Assembly: GCA_963682055.1 (NCBI GenBank)
Contig: OY821742.1
Coordinates: forward strand, 23,748,560-23,812,559
DNA length: 64,000 nt
Reading direction: 5' to 3'
Source: Primula veris
Lineage: Eukaryota; Streptophyta; Magnoliopsida; Ericales; Primulaceae
This document shows positions 23,301 through 36,655 of this stretch, piece by piece. The position numbers and the translations under genes were made by a program. The notes under the pieces were generated by a model. The model did no database searches. It saw only the letters and a program-made list of their open reading frames with translations, and was not told the origin of the DNA. Every line of letters starts with the position of its first letter. The stretch's first letter is position 1.

Positions 23301-25228
23301 AAAACTAATAAAACTATTTATCCCTCTTTAACAACCAAACATTCTTTTAAATCTTAAATTATGTTTTTTTTTGTATTATCCACGTATTTATATCATAACT
23401 ATATATATTTTCTATATTTTTATTGCATTACGCGCCTCCACGCAACGTGTGGGGCACGATTACTAGTTTATATCTATGTAAACATATATATACATGCACA
23501 CACATATACCTGTACATACATACACACACAAGTATATACCTAACCCCGGCGAGCTCTATTCCGATATCCTCCCCATCATTTTAAAATTGAACTTAACCTC
23601 AATCTCAACCATAACCCCTAACCATAATCACAATCTTTGACCCTAATCCCATGTATTATATACATATATTTTCACTAGAAATATTAGTTTATAGGCAAAT
23701 GACTATTCTGCCCTTCAATGGGAATGTAAATGGACGGATTTGTACAAAATCACAGGATTATGCCAGTAAGGTTCCTCAATTAAATTTTTTGTCAATTGAG
23801 GGTAGTAAACCGCAAAATGTGGTTAGTTTAGTGCACAAAACAGCAATTAACCCTTAAAGTTTGTGCATATATATAAATAGATTAATGATACAGTTCATCT
23901 AAATGTTGGTATAACTTGTATTTAAATTTCTTGCAGAAAACTTTTATTTCAAAGGTGGTTGCAGAAAATCCAGGGCTTCCATGTTTTTGCTTCGGGCACT
24001 CGACTGGGGGAGCAATAATACTCAAGGTGACTTTAGCTTAATGTAATTAATCGTTCTATAAGTTTTCGAAACTATATATGTTTTCCGTTCGTAGTGGCAG
24101 ATAGTAATTTCTTTAACTGCTCCATATCAAAACACACAGGCAGTTCTTGATCCCAAGATTGAAGCGTGTGTGGCTGGGATTGTACTAACTTCACCGGCAG
24201 TGGGGGTTCAGCCAACACATTCAGCTCTTGCTGTAAGTTTAACTCTCTCTGCCTTTTTCCTGTTTCCCCTAATTTCTTATAGCTGGAATTAATAATAAAA
24301 CTTTTGTTCACGCCATAATATTAGTAACTGCTTTCTGGTCATAAGATCAAGATGAGAGGCAACTCAATATTTGTTTCTAATTCTATTTGAGTACTATTTT
24401 TTAATATTAATGTCTTTTAGACTCTGGTCTTTCTATGGTATGTTTTTATTGTCAAGATATCTTTCTTTTTTCCTTTTCTTTTTTTTCTCATTTACGGTTT
24501 CTCAATATTTGGTCGGCAATTCATTTTGTATTACATTGTTTTGTTTTAATTCTGAATGCTCGTGCGTTACGATTCTAGTAAAAATTTGTGGTTTCCAAAG
24601 ATCAAAATTATTTTCCAAAGAAATAATGTTGTGAATATTAGCTTTATAAGGCTTTGCAAATTACAAGAAAACAAGGTCTGTTCAATTTCGGAGCCAGTGT
24701 GCACGAGAAGAAATAAACGAGTTGCTATAACCTAACACAATTTTTTCTTTTTAGTTATTGGGAGATTTTTGAAGAGGAACATTTAAAAGGGCCTATGTGT
24801 AATGTAAATCTCTTTCTAATCAATAGGTTCTTGCCCCGGTTTTCTCATTTTTACTCCCGAGATACCAACTAAGTGCTGCAAACAAGCAAGGTGCTCTAGT
24901 ATCACGGGACCCAGCTGCTATTGCGGCCAAGTACTCAGACCCGCTGGTTTACACCGGATCGATACGGATAAGAACGGGTTATGAAATTCTTCGAATCACA
25001 AATTTTTTGCAACAACACTTGAAGAGATTGAGATTGCCCTTTTTAGTTCTTCATGGTACAGCGGATTCTATAACCGATCCAAAAGCTTCTCAGAAGCTTT
25101 ACGAAGAGGCTGCTTCTGCTGACAAATCCATTAGACTTCTTAATGGGTTATTTCATGATCTGCTTTTCGAGCCCGAAAGGGAAATGATTGTTGAAGACAT
25201 TATTAACTGGATCAACAATAGAGTATAA
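17349..25228 (+). CDS. Monoacylglycerol-lipase-like alpha/beta hydrolase, 8 exons
   Basis: Exons are 17349-17520, 18116-18392, 21119-21157, 21256-21326, 22791-22855, 23937-24026, 24140-24232 and 24827-25228. All introns are GT-AG, phases agree, and they join to 402 codons plus TAA. The protein fits the plant MAGL/Hydrolase_4 family, which hydrolyses monoacylglycerol-type lipid esters; the exact substrate is inferred. HGLNEHG (residues 157-163) is the oxyanion-hole motif. GHSTGG carries the nucleophile Ser230. Asp349 (in HGTADSITDP) and His379 (in LFHDLLFEPE) complete the triad. Residues 30-47 form a hydrophobic stretch near the N-terminus, possibly a membrane anchor. Exon 2 is GC-rich and encodes an Ala/Arg-rich linker. 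Three transposons sit in introns without harming splice sites. The gene looks functional. Confidence 0.92.
17682..17951. mobile_element. Stowaway-type MITE in intron 1 of the hydrolase
   Basis: The 270-bp element starts ctccctccgtccc and ends gtagggatggag. TA duplications flank it at 17680-17681 and 17952-17953. The ctccctccgtccc terminus is the hallmark of plant Tc1/mariner-derived Stowaway elements. Its interior shares gtaaattagt and aatttgac-like stretches with the copy in intron 2. Confidence 0.85.
18730..18965. mobile_element. Stowaway-type MITE in intron 2, right end eroded
   Basis: The left terminus ctgcgtccgtccc and the interior match the MITE at 17682-17951. The right terminus has decayed to ccaaatggaag. 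TA dinucleotides flank it at 18728-18729 and 18966-18967. Two related copies in adjacent introns of one gene suggest repeated family activity. Confidence 0.72.
22889..23853. mobile_element. Mutator-like TIR element in intron 5 (965 bp)
   Basis: Terminal inverted repeats of about 120 bp begin gggttaatcgctgttttgtg and end cacaaaacagcaattaaccc. They continue inward through the complementary blocks tttgcggtttactaccctca and tgagggtagtaaaccgcaaa. The direct repeat ttaaagtttg flanks both ends (22879-22888, 23854-23863). A 9-10-bp duplication with long inverted ends is characteristic of Mutator-like elements. The interior is AT-rich with CA/TA repeats and has no transposase, so it is non-autonomous. 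Confidence 0.88.
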
Positions 25229-26642
<1,414 letters not shown>

Positions 26643-26655
26643 ATCGATTTAGAGA

Positions 26656-26947
26656 TCAACTTGAACACTTTTTTTTTTTGTAAAAACGCTCCAAATCTAG
26701 ATTTGATTATTGCAAATCTTCATTATTTCACGACGGAAACACAAATATGCGTCTTGTTTTTTTTCTGAGATGTATAATGACATATTTTGAATTTTTAAAT
26801 TTTATCATAATTTTCAAAACATGTCATTATGCATGTCGGAAAAAAAAAACAAGTCGCATATTTGTATTTCCGTCGTGAAACCGTGAAGATTTGTATTAAT
26901 CAAATTTTGATTTGAAACGTTTTTTACAAAAAAAATATATAAGTTGA
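26656..26947. mobile_element. Foldback MITE-like hairpin beside the (TG)n tract
   Basis: The left arm (tcaactt..., tttcacgacggaaacacaaat) and the right arm (atttgtatttccgtcgtgaaa..., aagttga) are nearly complementary over roughly 135 bases each, with a short loop near 26800. No ORF or clear target duplication was found. The family is unknown. Confidence 0.7.
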
Positions 26948-28670
26948 TGTCTAATTGATGTCCATATAACATTCTAATATTAATATGTGCAAAGACCTAG
27001 AAAGCCATACAACATTTTTTTTTAAAACCCTCATAATTAATTTATTTATAAAAATACATTGAATTCAAAAGGAATAAACTGCCCATCAATGAACCGTACC
27101 ACCGTTCCCTCCCCTTGTCGGTTCCGAAATATTTATCCATCATTTGAAAAGGTAAATTTTGATACACATGTAATTATTGATTTGTCTAATTGTTTAAATA
27201 CCCACTATACCCTCATACATTAAATTAAAATTTGACATAAAGACATAACTAAGGATAAAATAAAACATTTGATAAAAATTTAGTTGAATTTACAAAATTT
27301 TACAAAATGGACAAACAATATGGAATTTACTAAAAATAAAGATGGACAGACATTTCGAAACAAAATGAATATTTCAAGACACTTCCTCCTCTTCTCTCTC
27401 TCCCAAATGGGTGCAGTGGAGATAAAATAACACCACCATTCATATCATCATCAAATCTCGCAAAAGGGTTGTCTGTCTATTTATTTTATTATTACAAATT
27501 TTCCAATTATAATTCAATCACCACATATACGCATATTATTTTATAATGATGTATTTTACTTGATTTGAGTAGTTTCTGCATATCAGAACGAGATTCAGAA
27601 ATAAAAAATTGTAATACACCCTGCATCGCATGACACGTCTACTAATATATATACACACACACATATAATAAGTTCGGTAATTTAGGAGGTATAATAACGC
27701 TAATTTGCGATTTGTTGTATGCTCTTGAACGATTTTGTTTTTTGATTTATGTTCGGTCTAACAAATTATTTAATGTATATGAGTCAATTGTTAATACACA
27801 TTCCGTTTATGTTGTGCCTCAAAAAACTCACATACAATTTTTTGCATTAGCCTTAGATTCTTTTTTCATATGGACAACATAAACTTATTTTTGTTAGTTT
27901 GACAATAAAATCAAAAACAAACTACAAAAAAAATTGCCAAAAGAATTAACAAATTTTTAATTATATTAGGGAGATATAAGAGAAAAAGTAATACCTTTAC
28001 TTTAAGAGAAAACCAAGGTATTTTTTTTTTTTTTTTTTTTTTTATGATGATACACATATTAGTACGCTATACACAGTAACACATGTATTACATAGATAAT
28101 AGACGTGTAGTGGTACTGGTAGCAAATGAGCCAGAACTCTCCTCTGTTAAAGTTGTGGGAAATATTTTATCATCAAATTTAAGAGAAGTTGTTTTCCTAT
28201 CTTTTATATAGAAAAATATTTTATAAGATTATAATTTATCATATCAAACAACCATTACAAAATCTTATCTTTCAAGAATTTATTTTATTTGCATGATTTC
28301 CCCCAGAACAAACAGAGCCTAAATAAATAAATAAAAAATCAATTGTTTTGTGTAATGGGGTTTTTGCTCACTCTTATAACTATTTCATATTTTTACCCTT
28401 GAATATTTTGTGTCATTTTGTTGGCACGCATGTATTTGATATAAAAGTCTAGATATGTACTTAATTAAAAAAAAAATCCTCTAAATTATTTGGGTGATTC
28501 AACCATTATTTAAGGGTGCCATCCTATTATTTACAATTTAAAAATAAATTATTTACTTGGCGGTTACATTGGGAGAAAATAGTGGGGATTGATTCTGGAT
28601 GGAAACAAACCTATTATATAGTTTAAAATGATATAGAATTAAACTGATCAGACTAAAAAAAAATACTTTA
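26948..28670. other. AT-rich intergenic DNA, possible Stowaway copy inside
   Basis: No gene is supported. Around 27110-27385 a segment begins tccctccccttgtcggttcc and ends with gatggacagacatttcg. Its interior resembles the Stowaway MITEs at 17.7 and 18.7 kb, so it may be a decayed relative. A T run of about 23 bases lies at 28021-28043. Confidence 0.45.
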
Positions 28671-28675
28671 GATAG

Positions 28676-29917
28676 TGTTGAACTTAGAGTTCAATAATGA
28701 TTTTGATTATAACTTTGATTATGCGTTTAATGATTTTACGATTTCGATGATATAATGCTTGTCTTTTCCAAAAGTAGAATTTGTAAATTCCAGAACGCCA
28801 GAAAGATAGAGCACAGAAAAACGAAGCCACAGGTTCAAGCGGAACCAGAATCGGAGCTAAAACGAAGAAGTTACGGGCTTTTGAAGATTAACGAGAAAAC
28901 AGAGAAAACTGAAGAACGATCGATCGTCTGTAAAAAAACGACCGATCGTTTTTGTTCTGATTTCTTCCAGAGAGTCCACAAGAAAAACGATCCATCGAAA
29001 CTCAGAAACGACCGATCGTTTTCTGAATAACGACTGATCGACTGTAGAAAACGACCGATCGTTTTCTACAGAATTCGAAAATAGTTTTTCAGCTTTTTCT
29101 GGAAAATAGCTTAAAACAGCCTCAACCACTTCTAATGGTCATAACACAGAAAAACAGACTTTTTGGCGTATATATACCACCCAATCTCTCTTTCAAATCC
29201 AACCAATCACAATACCAATCAACTTCCTTCAACCTCTCATTAAAAACCCTAATATCACCATTTTGGTGCATATATATTCGAGAAAGAGGAAAATCAAAGA
29301 GAAAGAGATTCAAGCTCGATTATCATCAAAAACTCACCAATTAGCTTTTTAAGAAGCAATTAGAATAGTGAGTGTAGTTACATTTTTGTAACAAAATTTG
29401 TATCGAGTGTTTTATAAACTCAATTGTGAGCGAGTGAACGGGTAGAGGCTTTGTAAGCAAGTGAAGCTTAAAAGCTCTAGGTTTTTCATTCGTGTACTCA
29501 TAAATTTAGGGGGAGTCGTAGACTCATAGACGTGTTCTCTTGCACTTGTATCAAGAGTAGGAATCTCGGGTAGAGGATGAGCCAATCGGGTCGATTGAGC
29601 TCGATAGGGTTTGTAAAATCCGGAAGAAACATTTTAGTGAAATACTCGGTAGTACCGAGGAGAGGACGTAGGCGCGTTTGCCGAACCTCTATAAATACGG
29701 TGTCATTTTCTTCCCTTGCTTTTACTTTCCGCAACTTATATTCTTGCGTATTTATTGCTTGCGTTTAGTTATCTTAGCAATTTATTAACTCTTGTTAAAA
29801 CGCTTAAGCTTAGAATTGCATAAGTTGGGTGGTTAGTTGCATAGAATTTTAATTAGGCGAAAATCGCCATAAACCTTATTCACCCCCGTCTAAGGTTTAG
29901 CCGCACACGGGCCAACA
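28676..29917 (+). mobile_element. Solo LTR of a copia-type element (1,242 bp)
   Basis: The LTR starts TGTTGAACTTAGAGTTC and ends GGGCCAACA. The 5-bp duplication gatag flanks it directly (28671-28675, 29918-29922), so it is a complete solo LTR left by recombination. A ggcgtatatataccacc box near 29165 is a likely TATA. The ctattcaccccc-like tail before the end is typical of SIRE/Maximus copia LTRs, and the lineage is inferred from that. The first third (28915-29085) contains repeated acgaccgatcgtttt palindromes. Confidence 0.85.
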
Positions 29918-29922
29918 GATAG

Positions 29923-31969
29923 TTTTATATAAACTTGTAAAATATATTTTCAGTAAAACAAATAAACGCTTTAAAGCTTAGATCGTTAGATGAAAATCAA
30001 TGGTTAGGATGTCTATGGCCGTAATTAATGGCCCCAACTCGATTAGCGGGATGTTAGAGATGGTATTAGAACACCTTATTATGACACTCTTAGGACCCTC
30101 GGTAGTAAAGACTATTCATTTTCGCTATTTGGAGGATTTTTAGTATAATTGAATTTCATGACAAAATTCGTTTTGAAGGATGGTAGAATTGTATTTCCAT
30201 ATTTTGATATATAAAATATATTTTTATTTGAATTATATTAACATGTATATGTAAATATTGAGACTTTAGTTGCAAGGCTCATTCATGATGATGTGGTTAT
30301 AGAAGCTTGTTTATCATTAATTAGTCACTCCTTTAGGTTACTATTAGCCTTACACGTGTAAAGTCTACTTTACTAGATGACACACACCACCGTTTCAATT
30401 TATACTACTCATTATATAATAAATATTAGTAACACCTCAAATTTATGCAACATTCTAAAAATATATAAAAAAATAAAATAATAATAATTTCACAGTATTA
30501 ATTTGAACAATAAATCAAATTAATAAATATTTAAAATTGAAAAATGAAATAAAAATAAGTATTATACCTGTGAGAAAGATAAGGAGAACAAATAAAAAGT
30601 TATAAAATTTTAAAATTAAGAGAATGGAAACATGTAGTAGACGCATATAAGCAGTTACACTACTTTTAAAATTTCAAATTTCAAATTTTTTTTTTATTTC
30701 TTCTTTTTTCTTAATGTGTACTTTTTTAAACTATTAAGAATTTTTTATAAATAATTATTTTAAGATTTAATAAGTACTCTTCACATACATTATAGTATGA
30801 TATTAGTGGTAACCATACCATATAAACGTATTGCATATGCATATGACAGATTTACATACAAGTTGATGAGATTTTTGATAGTGTGATTTTAAGAAGTACG
30901 CCTTGGCAAAATAAGTATACCAGTGCTTCAGAATTTATCTTCGAGATTTTTGTTATTTAAGTATGCTATCCATAACATGGTTTCCATTGACGTATTTGGT
31001 TATTTATTTCGTTATTCTGTCATATTATGGATATACTATTTACTGAATCTCTCTGATTCACCCCCTATCAATTTGATTATGTGCAATGTATTAGTGGAGG
31101 GTAGACAGACGAAGAACTAGAACCCAACATGTTTGTTATATTTAAAATGCATTCTTGTAATTCGATATTTTGTTATAGAATTCAGTATTATTTTCTTTTT
31201 AGTTTACTTTATAACATCTCGATTAGGGGGGCTGTTACAAACTATAACGCTTATTTAGAGAAACTTATAATAGATATAACTCTATTTCTATATGGATTGA
31301 TAAATTGGTATCATGAGAGGTAAATATTACTTAACTTTGCCAATTAATGATTTGGTAGAACGGGAACAATCCTCATAATCTTCTTTAACTCGTTCATTTA
31401 AGTCAATTCATCCGTGTTAATATTGGACATAAAGTGCTGATGATTAAAGATAATAATTAGTTTGGAATCCTTAATTGCATTACAGAAAACATATGGATTT
31501 GTCAAACACTGCAAAATCAAGCGCTTTTATTTTTATTTTTAAATGTACGTTTACTTTGCAAAGTAGTGTGTAAGTGAATTGACCATTAGTTTGCAGAGGT
31601 GCATAAAAATCCCAAATCATATCATTTGTTGGCTTTTAATACTTCCATCGTTTGTTTTATTTCTAAGTCTTAACAGTATCACATGTTTAGTGTTTTGGTT
31701 TGTTCGAAGGATTTCAAAGAGGTGTATGCTAGAATTTGGTATGCATGGTTTTCGATGAGTAAAAAATAAAATGTACAACTGAGTTTTAATAAACTACAAA
31801 CATATAAAGTTTTTTCTCCTTCATACTAATATTTAGCTTAGCATACACTGATGATGCTTCACATATATATCATTTTGTGGCAAACGTATGTATCTACATA
31901 AAATTAGCAGCCAAACTAATGTTACCTTGCAAATATATTACGGTGACAATATTATTTTTCGGGGTTTTA
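29923..31969. other. AT-rich intergenic DNA, no gene seen
   Basis: About 2 kb of very AT-rich sequence with short ORFs only, none with a recognisable protein. No clean element ends, RNA genes or repeats of note. Confidence 0.55.
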
Positions 31970-32428
31970 TAGGTTTAGTACACCAACTTATTTGCTTTTA
32001 ACGATTTGTGTACTCACCTTTCAAATTTTCCAATTTATGTACCACACTATATAATAAATTTTCAATTTAGGTACCACCGTCTTAATAAATCACGAAATCA
32101 CGTGACATTTGACAAACATTAATTTGAGAGGCTAATTTGACAATTTTGCATAAAAATATGTCACCCTATAAAAATATTTTTCCTAATTTCACACATAACA
32201 AAAAATTGGATTATATGCTAAATTTTTTTATGTGTGAAATTGGGGTAAAAGTTTTCTAGGATGACATATTTTTGTGCAAAATTGTCAAATTAGCCTCTCA
32301 AATTAATGTTTGTCAAATGTCACGTGACATGATTTCGTGATTTATTAAGACGGTGGTACCTAAATTGGTAAATTTGAAAGGTGAGTATCCAAATCGTTAA
32401 CCGTAGATAGATTGGAGTAGTAAATGTA
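31970..32428. mobile_element. Foldback element with near-perfect arms
   Basis: The sequence from ggtttagtacaccaac is mirrored by ggagtagtaaatg at the other end. The inner blocks gtactcacctttcaaat, tttaggtaccacc, aatcacgaaatcacgtgac and aaattgtcaaattagcctc each have a complement in the right half. The arms are about 200 bases with a short loop near 32210. It shares ggtacc-type termini with 16375-16760 but has a different interior. Confidence 0.75.
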
Positions 32429-32547
32429 ATTTTTCCCATTATTTTTCTGTTATTTTTTTCTTCAATCGGTTCAGGTGAGCTTTCAACTTCCACCTCCTGA
32501 TCCCCAACTTGATTCAAGAAAGAGCTAGTGAATCTGGCTGTAACTAG

Positions 32548-34018
32548 TGTTGGAAAAAACCATGAAACATAATGTTTTTGGAATTGTTCATGAGTCCAAA
32601 AGTTTGGTCAAATTTTATTCGAATAATTTAAAGTTTAGACTCCGTACTCAAATGGTTTGAGTAGCTTATGTGACAAGGTTCGAAACGATGTATCGCATGA
32701 CCTATTCGGTGAATCGGTGTGAATGGAAATTGGCTCCGAAGTTGGACCATGGAGAGACGAAATCTGAAATTTTTGGAGAGGAATTGGAAAATCAAATGGA
32801 TGGGGAAGCCACCCAAATGATTATCTCACATCAAAGAGGAAAAACTATTTTGAATAGTTTATATACATATTCACCACTAGAGAGTGATAATAGTGTGTAG
32901 CCTCATAGATGTGTGTAGACAAGTCTACCACACACGCGCTTGCTTGGTCTCGGTCTTGGGCCCATGCGCGGTCTCGGTCTCGGTCTTGGGCGCATGCACG
33001 GGCTTGGGGCTTGGGGCGACTTGGGAAATGTTCCGATTCCGGTTTCAAGAAAGTCTGAAAGTTTTGAATAATAACAAAACAGTCCCAAAAAGTCTCGGGC
33101 GCACGCGCACGCGCGGGACTTGGGACTTGGGACTTGGGGAATGTTCCGGTTCCAAGAAAGTCTGAGAGTTTTGAATAATAACAAAACAGTCTCAAAAAGT
33201 CCAGCAAACTTGTAACTGATGCAATTAAATGAGAATAATTGCATCATTAATTCAGCAGTTTCGAATACTAAATTAAGTGACAATTATGGCTGAGATTTCA
33301 GGTTAATCTATAAGTAGCCAGCTCTCCCCCACTCTCTAAACACATTTTTTTTTTCATTCTGAAAACAACAGCATAATTTTCCATAGCATATTAGAAAGAG
33401 AGAGAAGCACCCACCAACAGCTCGATATTGACTTGTCGCCAGTTTCCGGCGAGTCATCCGAGATGTTGTACATTGGAATTGAAGCGCCAACGCAACCAGA
33501 AACCTTAAGGTAGTTGAGCGAATATCGGTTAAGGGCAGACTGTTTACAGTCGTCTCGTCTATTTATTTCTGTCTTTTAATTATCGCAATTTAAATTATGT
33601 CATTTATATTTTTGTCTTTTCAATTTTGTAATTTTAATTTGCTGTACTTAGCTGTAATTTTTAATTCTGTTTTTACCTTTATGTAATTTCTTTAAACTAC
33701 TGTTTTATTCTGTAATTTCAATTCTGTAAGTAGAATAGTTTCAATTCAGTCATGTAATTTCTATTTCAATCAAAACAGTCCGGCTGTTAAGTTTATACTT
33801 TCCAGTCCGGCAGTTTCTATTTATTGCAATTCAGTACATCAGATTATTAATTGATAATAATCTGAATAACGTTTCCTTTAATTTCTTTTTAGTAGATACA
33901 TGTTGTAATCTGTAATTTCAGTTTCAATTCTGAATTAATAAAGATTACACTGGTTTTGATTATTTGTTTTTAGTTATTTATTATTGTTTAATTGTTATTT
34001 CGTATACGGAAACTAACG
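32548..34018 (+). mobile_element. Probable solo LTR of a copia-type element (1,471 bp)
   Basis: The segment begins TGTTGGAAAAAACC and ends GGAAACTAACG. It is flanked by actag on both sides (32543-32547, 34019-34023). The last base pair departs from the usual CA. A ctataagtagcc box near 33308 is followed by a GA-rich leader, as in Tork/Angela-type LTRs. A GC-rich block with gcgcacgcgcacgcgcgggac lies at about 33098-33120 between two copies of a 65-base unit. ORFs here are spurious. Confidence 0.65.
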
Positions 34019-34023
34019 ACTAG

Positions 34024-34648
34024 TTTGTGATGAAATAATGTATTAAACATTTCTAATGTCATAACTCTGATTTGGTTGAACTCCTCTTTCATTTCCTCTC
34101 TGATTTCTTCTTTGATTTTTTGTTTTAATTCCTAGCTATCCATGATCCATATTTGAGATAGAGAAGAAAAATTTTTCTGTGATAAAAAAAACTCGTAATT
34201 TGTTATAGTTAACGGAAAATCGAGATGGGCAACAATAAGGAAGTGGTGTTAGGGTAGTGGGGTTTTATGTGGGAACTTCTTTTTTCCATTCGTATATTTC
34301 TACAAAATAGTAATAAACTTCATTTTACAAAGAGAACGTGGGACATAAAATTATGTTATATGAAGTTCAAAACAATACTCAACTTTGATAATACGCAATC
34401 CGAATATATAATACTTTTTATATGCATAAACAAAATATTAACTAATTTTACATATTCTACCTTTTTTACTTTATTAGAATATGTGTCAAAATCAATGGGC
34501 AAGTATATGGAAAATAGGTGTCTAATATAATTGAAAGTTGGGAACAAACAATCCCACCTTTAATTATTTTATTACGAGTACAAATTGACGACCACTATCA
34601 CAAAAAATGTTACTAGCTAGTACACTCCGCTAATCATTGTTATTATAT
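34024..34648. other. AT-rich intergenic DNA, no gene seen
   Basis: Only short AT-driven ORFs on both strands. No recognisable element ends. Confidence 0.5.
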
Positions 34649-34650
34649 TA

Positions 34651-34884
34651 TTCCATCCGTTCCAATTAATTATCCTTTACAAAATTACGTACAATTTTAA
34701 CTAACATATAACATGTATCAAAATTATCGAAATGAAAATTTTCAAAACTAAATCATATAATTTAACGTTTGAACTATATGATTAACTTTTGAAAATTTTT
34801 ATTCCGACAATTTTGATACAAGTTATTAACCGGTTAAAATTACACGTAGTTTCGTAATGTACAATTAATTGGGGATATATGGAG
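34651..34884. mobile_element. Stowaway-type MITE
   Basis: The ends ttccatccgttccaattaatt and aattaattggggatatatggag are complementary with mismatches. TA lies directly outside both (34649-34650, 34885-34886). The two halves pair further (tcaaaattatcg with cgacaattttga). The length is about 234 bp with no coding capacity. Confidence 0.78.
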
Positions 34885-35261
34885 TAATACAACAATTCTT
34901 ACATATTGTTAACAAATAATCACTTAATATCTTGAATTATGTGATTCTGCATGCCTACTTGTATAGCCATTGGTACAGTCCGCTAATCATTGTTATTTAC
35001 ATTTAGAATCACAAATATCAAATAGTTTGGTGTAGTTAATATTACAAATACTAGCTATTGAAATCACAATTGTATATGAACGCTTATATTATCACTGGCA
35101 TTGGCAAACACATGTGACTAATGGTTGCTGTACCAACCCTATAATTTGATAATAAATTCATTTTTTCTGTTTTTTTTAAACTATTTTGAGTTGGAAAATA
35201 AGTTTCCATATATGTCAGCATATTCTTCGTTGACAGTTCCATGCTATCATTTGTTCATATT

Positions 35262-36180
35262 ATCAGCCGTCACCGAATATATGAACAAATAATAAATAAC
35301 AGTCTCGTTACACTTCAATATCGTCTAATCTAGCATGATCGACAAATATTTCGAGATTATTTGGATGAAGACGAATTCACACATCTATTTGATACTTTCT
35401 AATCTCGTGCGACAAACGAGTTATAGTTCACCTCTTTTGTGGTTGAAAGAATAAAGAACCGGTCAACTTCCTTGTTTCTTGGGAAAGACAACAAATTGGA
35501 CGGCCGACGCCAGCATTCTTTGCTTGGCGGGTTCAACCAAAGAAACGTGTTTCGACATGAACACGACGTCCAACAGGGACAACTATCCTTGCAAGCAATT
35601 TGCAGCTGGTATATATTTGACCTCGTGACATTTCATAAATTGTCAAGTGCATGCGACACTTATTTAGACTTGAGTGAGTCTATGCACTTACTTATCACTT
35701 AGTGTAATTTCGGATTAAACTAAAACTGAGTGGATTATGCCACACTACTTCATGTAATTCCTTATCAACGTTTACATGCATATCTCTCCCTAACGACGGG
35801 GAGTACAATCTTAGCAATCTCACTTCCGCATGTCATGTGATAAAAAGATCGCTTGTCAATATATCTCTATCAAATGATAGGCCAAGGGATTCATAATTGA
35901 TGTATGTCCCTTCATAGGTCCATATTTCTAACGCTTTATCGACTTAATCAAAATACTATTTAAGCACTTAAACACGCGTTAATATGAGATTTATGACTCA
36001 TAACTAGTTACAACTATTATGCATGAAGTGTTTAAATGGCTATGAGTCTAATAACAGACCAATGCAGCAGTATGCGAGATATCATAACCCCACAAAGAAA
36101 TAAAAATCTTAGTGTGCAAAAATAAAAAGTGCGTGCAATCATTTGTTGTCGCCTCATCAAACTTTCCGTGAGTGCATTTG
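35262..36180 (-). mobile_element. Decayed copia internal fragment
   Basis: The sequence follows the copia at 6280-7320 block by block: ggacggccgacgccagc resembles 6556 onward, aacacgcgttaat resembles 7099 onward, and cagaccaatgcagcagtatgc resembles 7180 onward. It covers the linker and part of integrase on the minus strand. No LTR is attached and no frame survives. Confidence 0.8.
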
Positions 36181-36183
36181 AGT

Positions 36184-36459
36184 CTATACATAATAGAAAT
36201 GATATTCATCCTTGACTTTTTGTAAACCTTGTATAATTTCCGGAATATTTTGCCCGTGTTGGAGCAAGTAGTTGCTTAAGGTGACTATTGATTGAAATGA
36301 CTCATTTGACGACACATTTAGGATAACGCTACTATCATCTGTTTCCGGATCATTTTCATCATCATTGTACATTACCGATTGAATAATTTCTTCGTCTGTA
36401 GGTGATTCCATAACTGCATCATTCTCGTTAGGATAGTTCAAAATACGTTCATCATCCAT
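36184..36459 (-). CDS. Small acidic hypothetical ORF
   Basis: This 91-codon frame starts MDDERILNYPNENDAVMESP, is rich in Asp and Glu in its first half, and ends in a leucine/isoleucine-rich helix-like stretch (SNYLLQHGQNIPEIIQGLQK). Its composition resembles the acidic tails of some plant pogo/Tigger-type transposases, but no catalytic domain is present nearby. It could be the last exon of a decayed transposase or a chance ORF. The function is unknown. Confidence 0.35.
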   Translation of the reverse strand: MDDERILNYPNENDAVMESPTDEEIIQSVMYNDDENDPETDDSSVILNVSSNESFQSIVTLSNYLLQHGQNIPEIIQGLQKVKDEYHFYYV

Positions 36460-36597
36460 TACATTTTTATATCGTAAATTAAAAATGACATCATATAATT
36501 CTTGGATATCTTCATCTAATTCATCAACTTCCGGTGAATATATGTTATATATACAATGTATATATGTTATATTGAAAAACTCTATTTAAAATAATAA

Positions 36598-36655
36598 ATA
36601 TTCATTTATCGATAAATGAATAATTTATTCATTTATCGATAAATTAATAAACTCG
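36598..36655. repeat. Tandem perfect palindromes
   Basis: Two copies of the palindrome ttcatttatcgataaatgaa (the second with a changed right end) lie head to tail at about 36600-36652. Each is centred on atcgat. No element or gene can be tied to them. Confidence 0.7.

Noticed and set aside
28755..29129. ORFs in the solo copia LTR
   Set aside because: They are charged repeats driven by the acgaccgatcg palindromes, inside an LTR with a defined target duplication.
32845..33283. Arg/Pro-rich ORFs on both strands
   Set aside because: They read through the GC-rich repeated block of a solo LTR. Their composition follows the DNA repeats, not a protein family.
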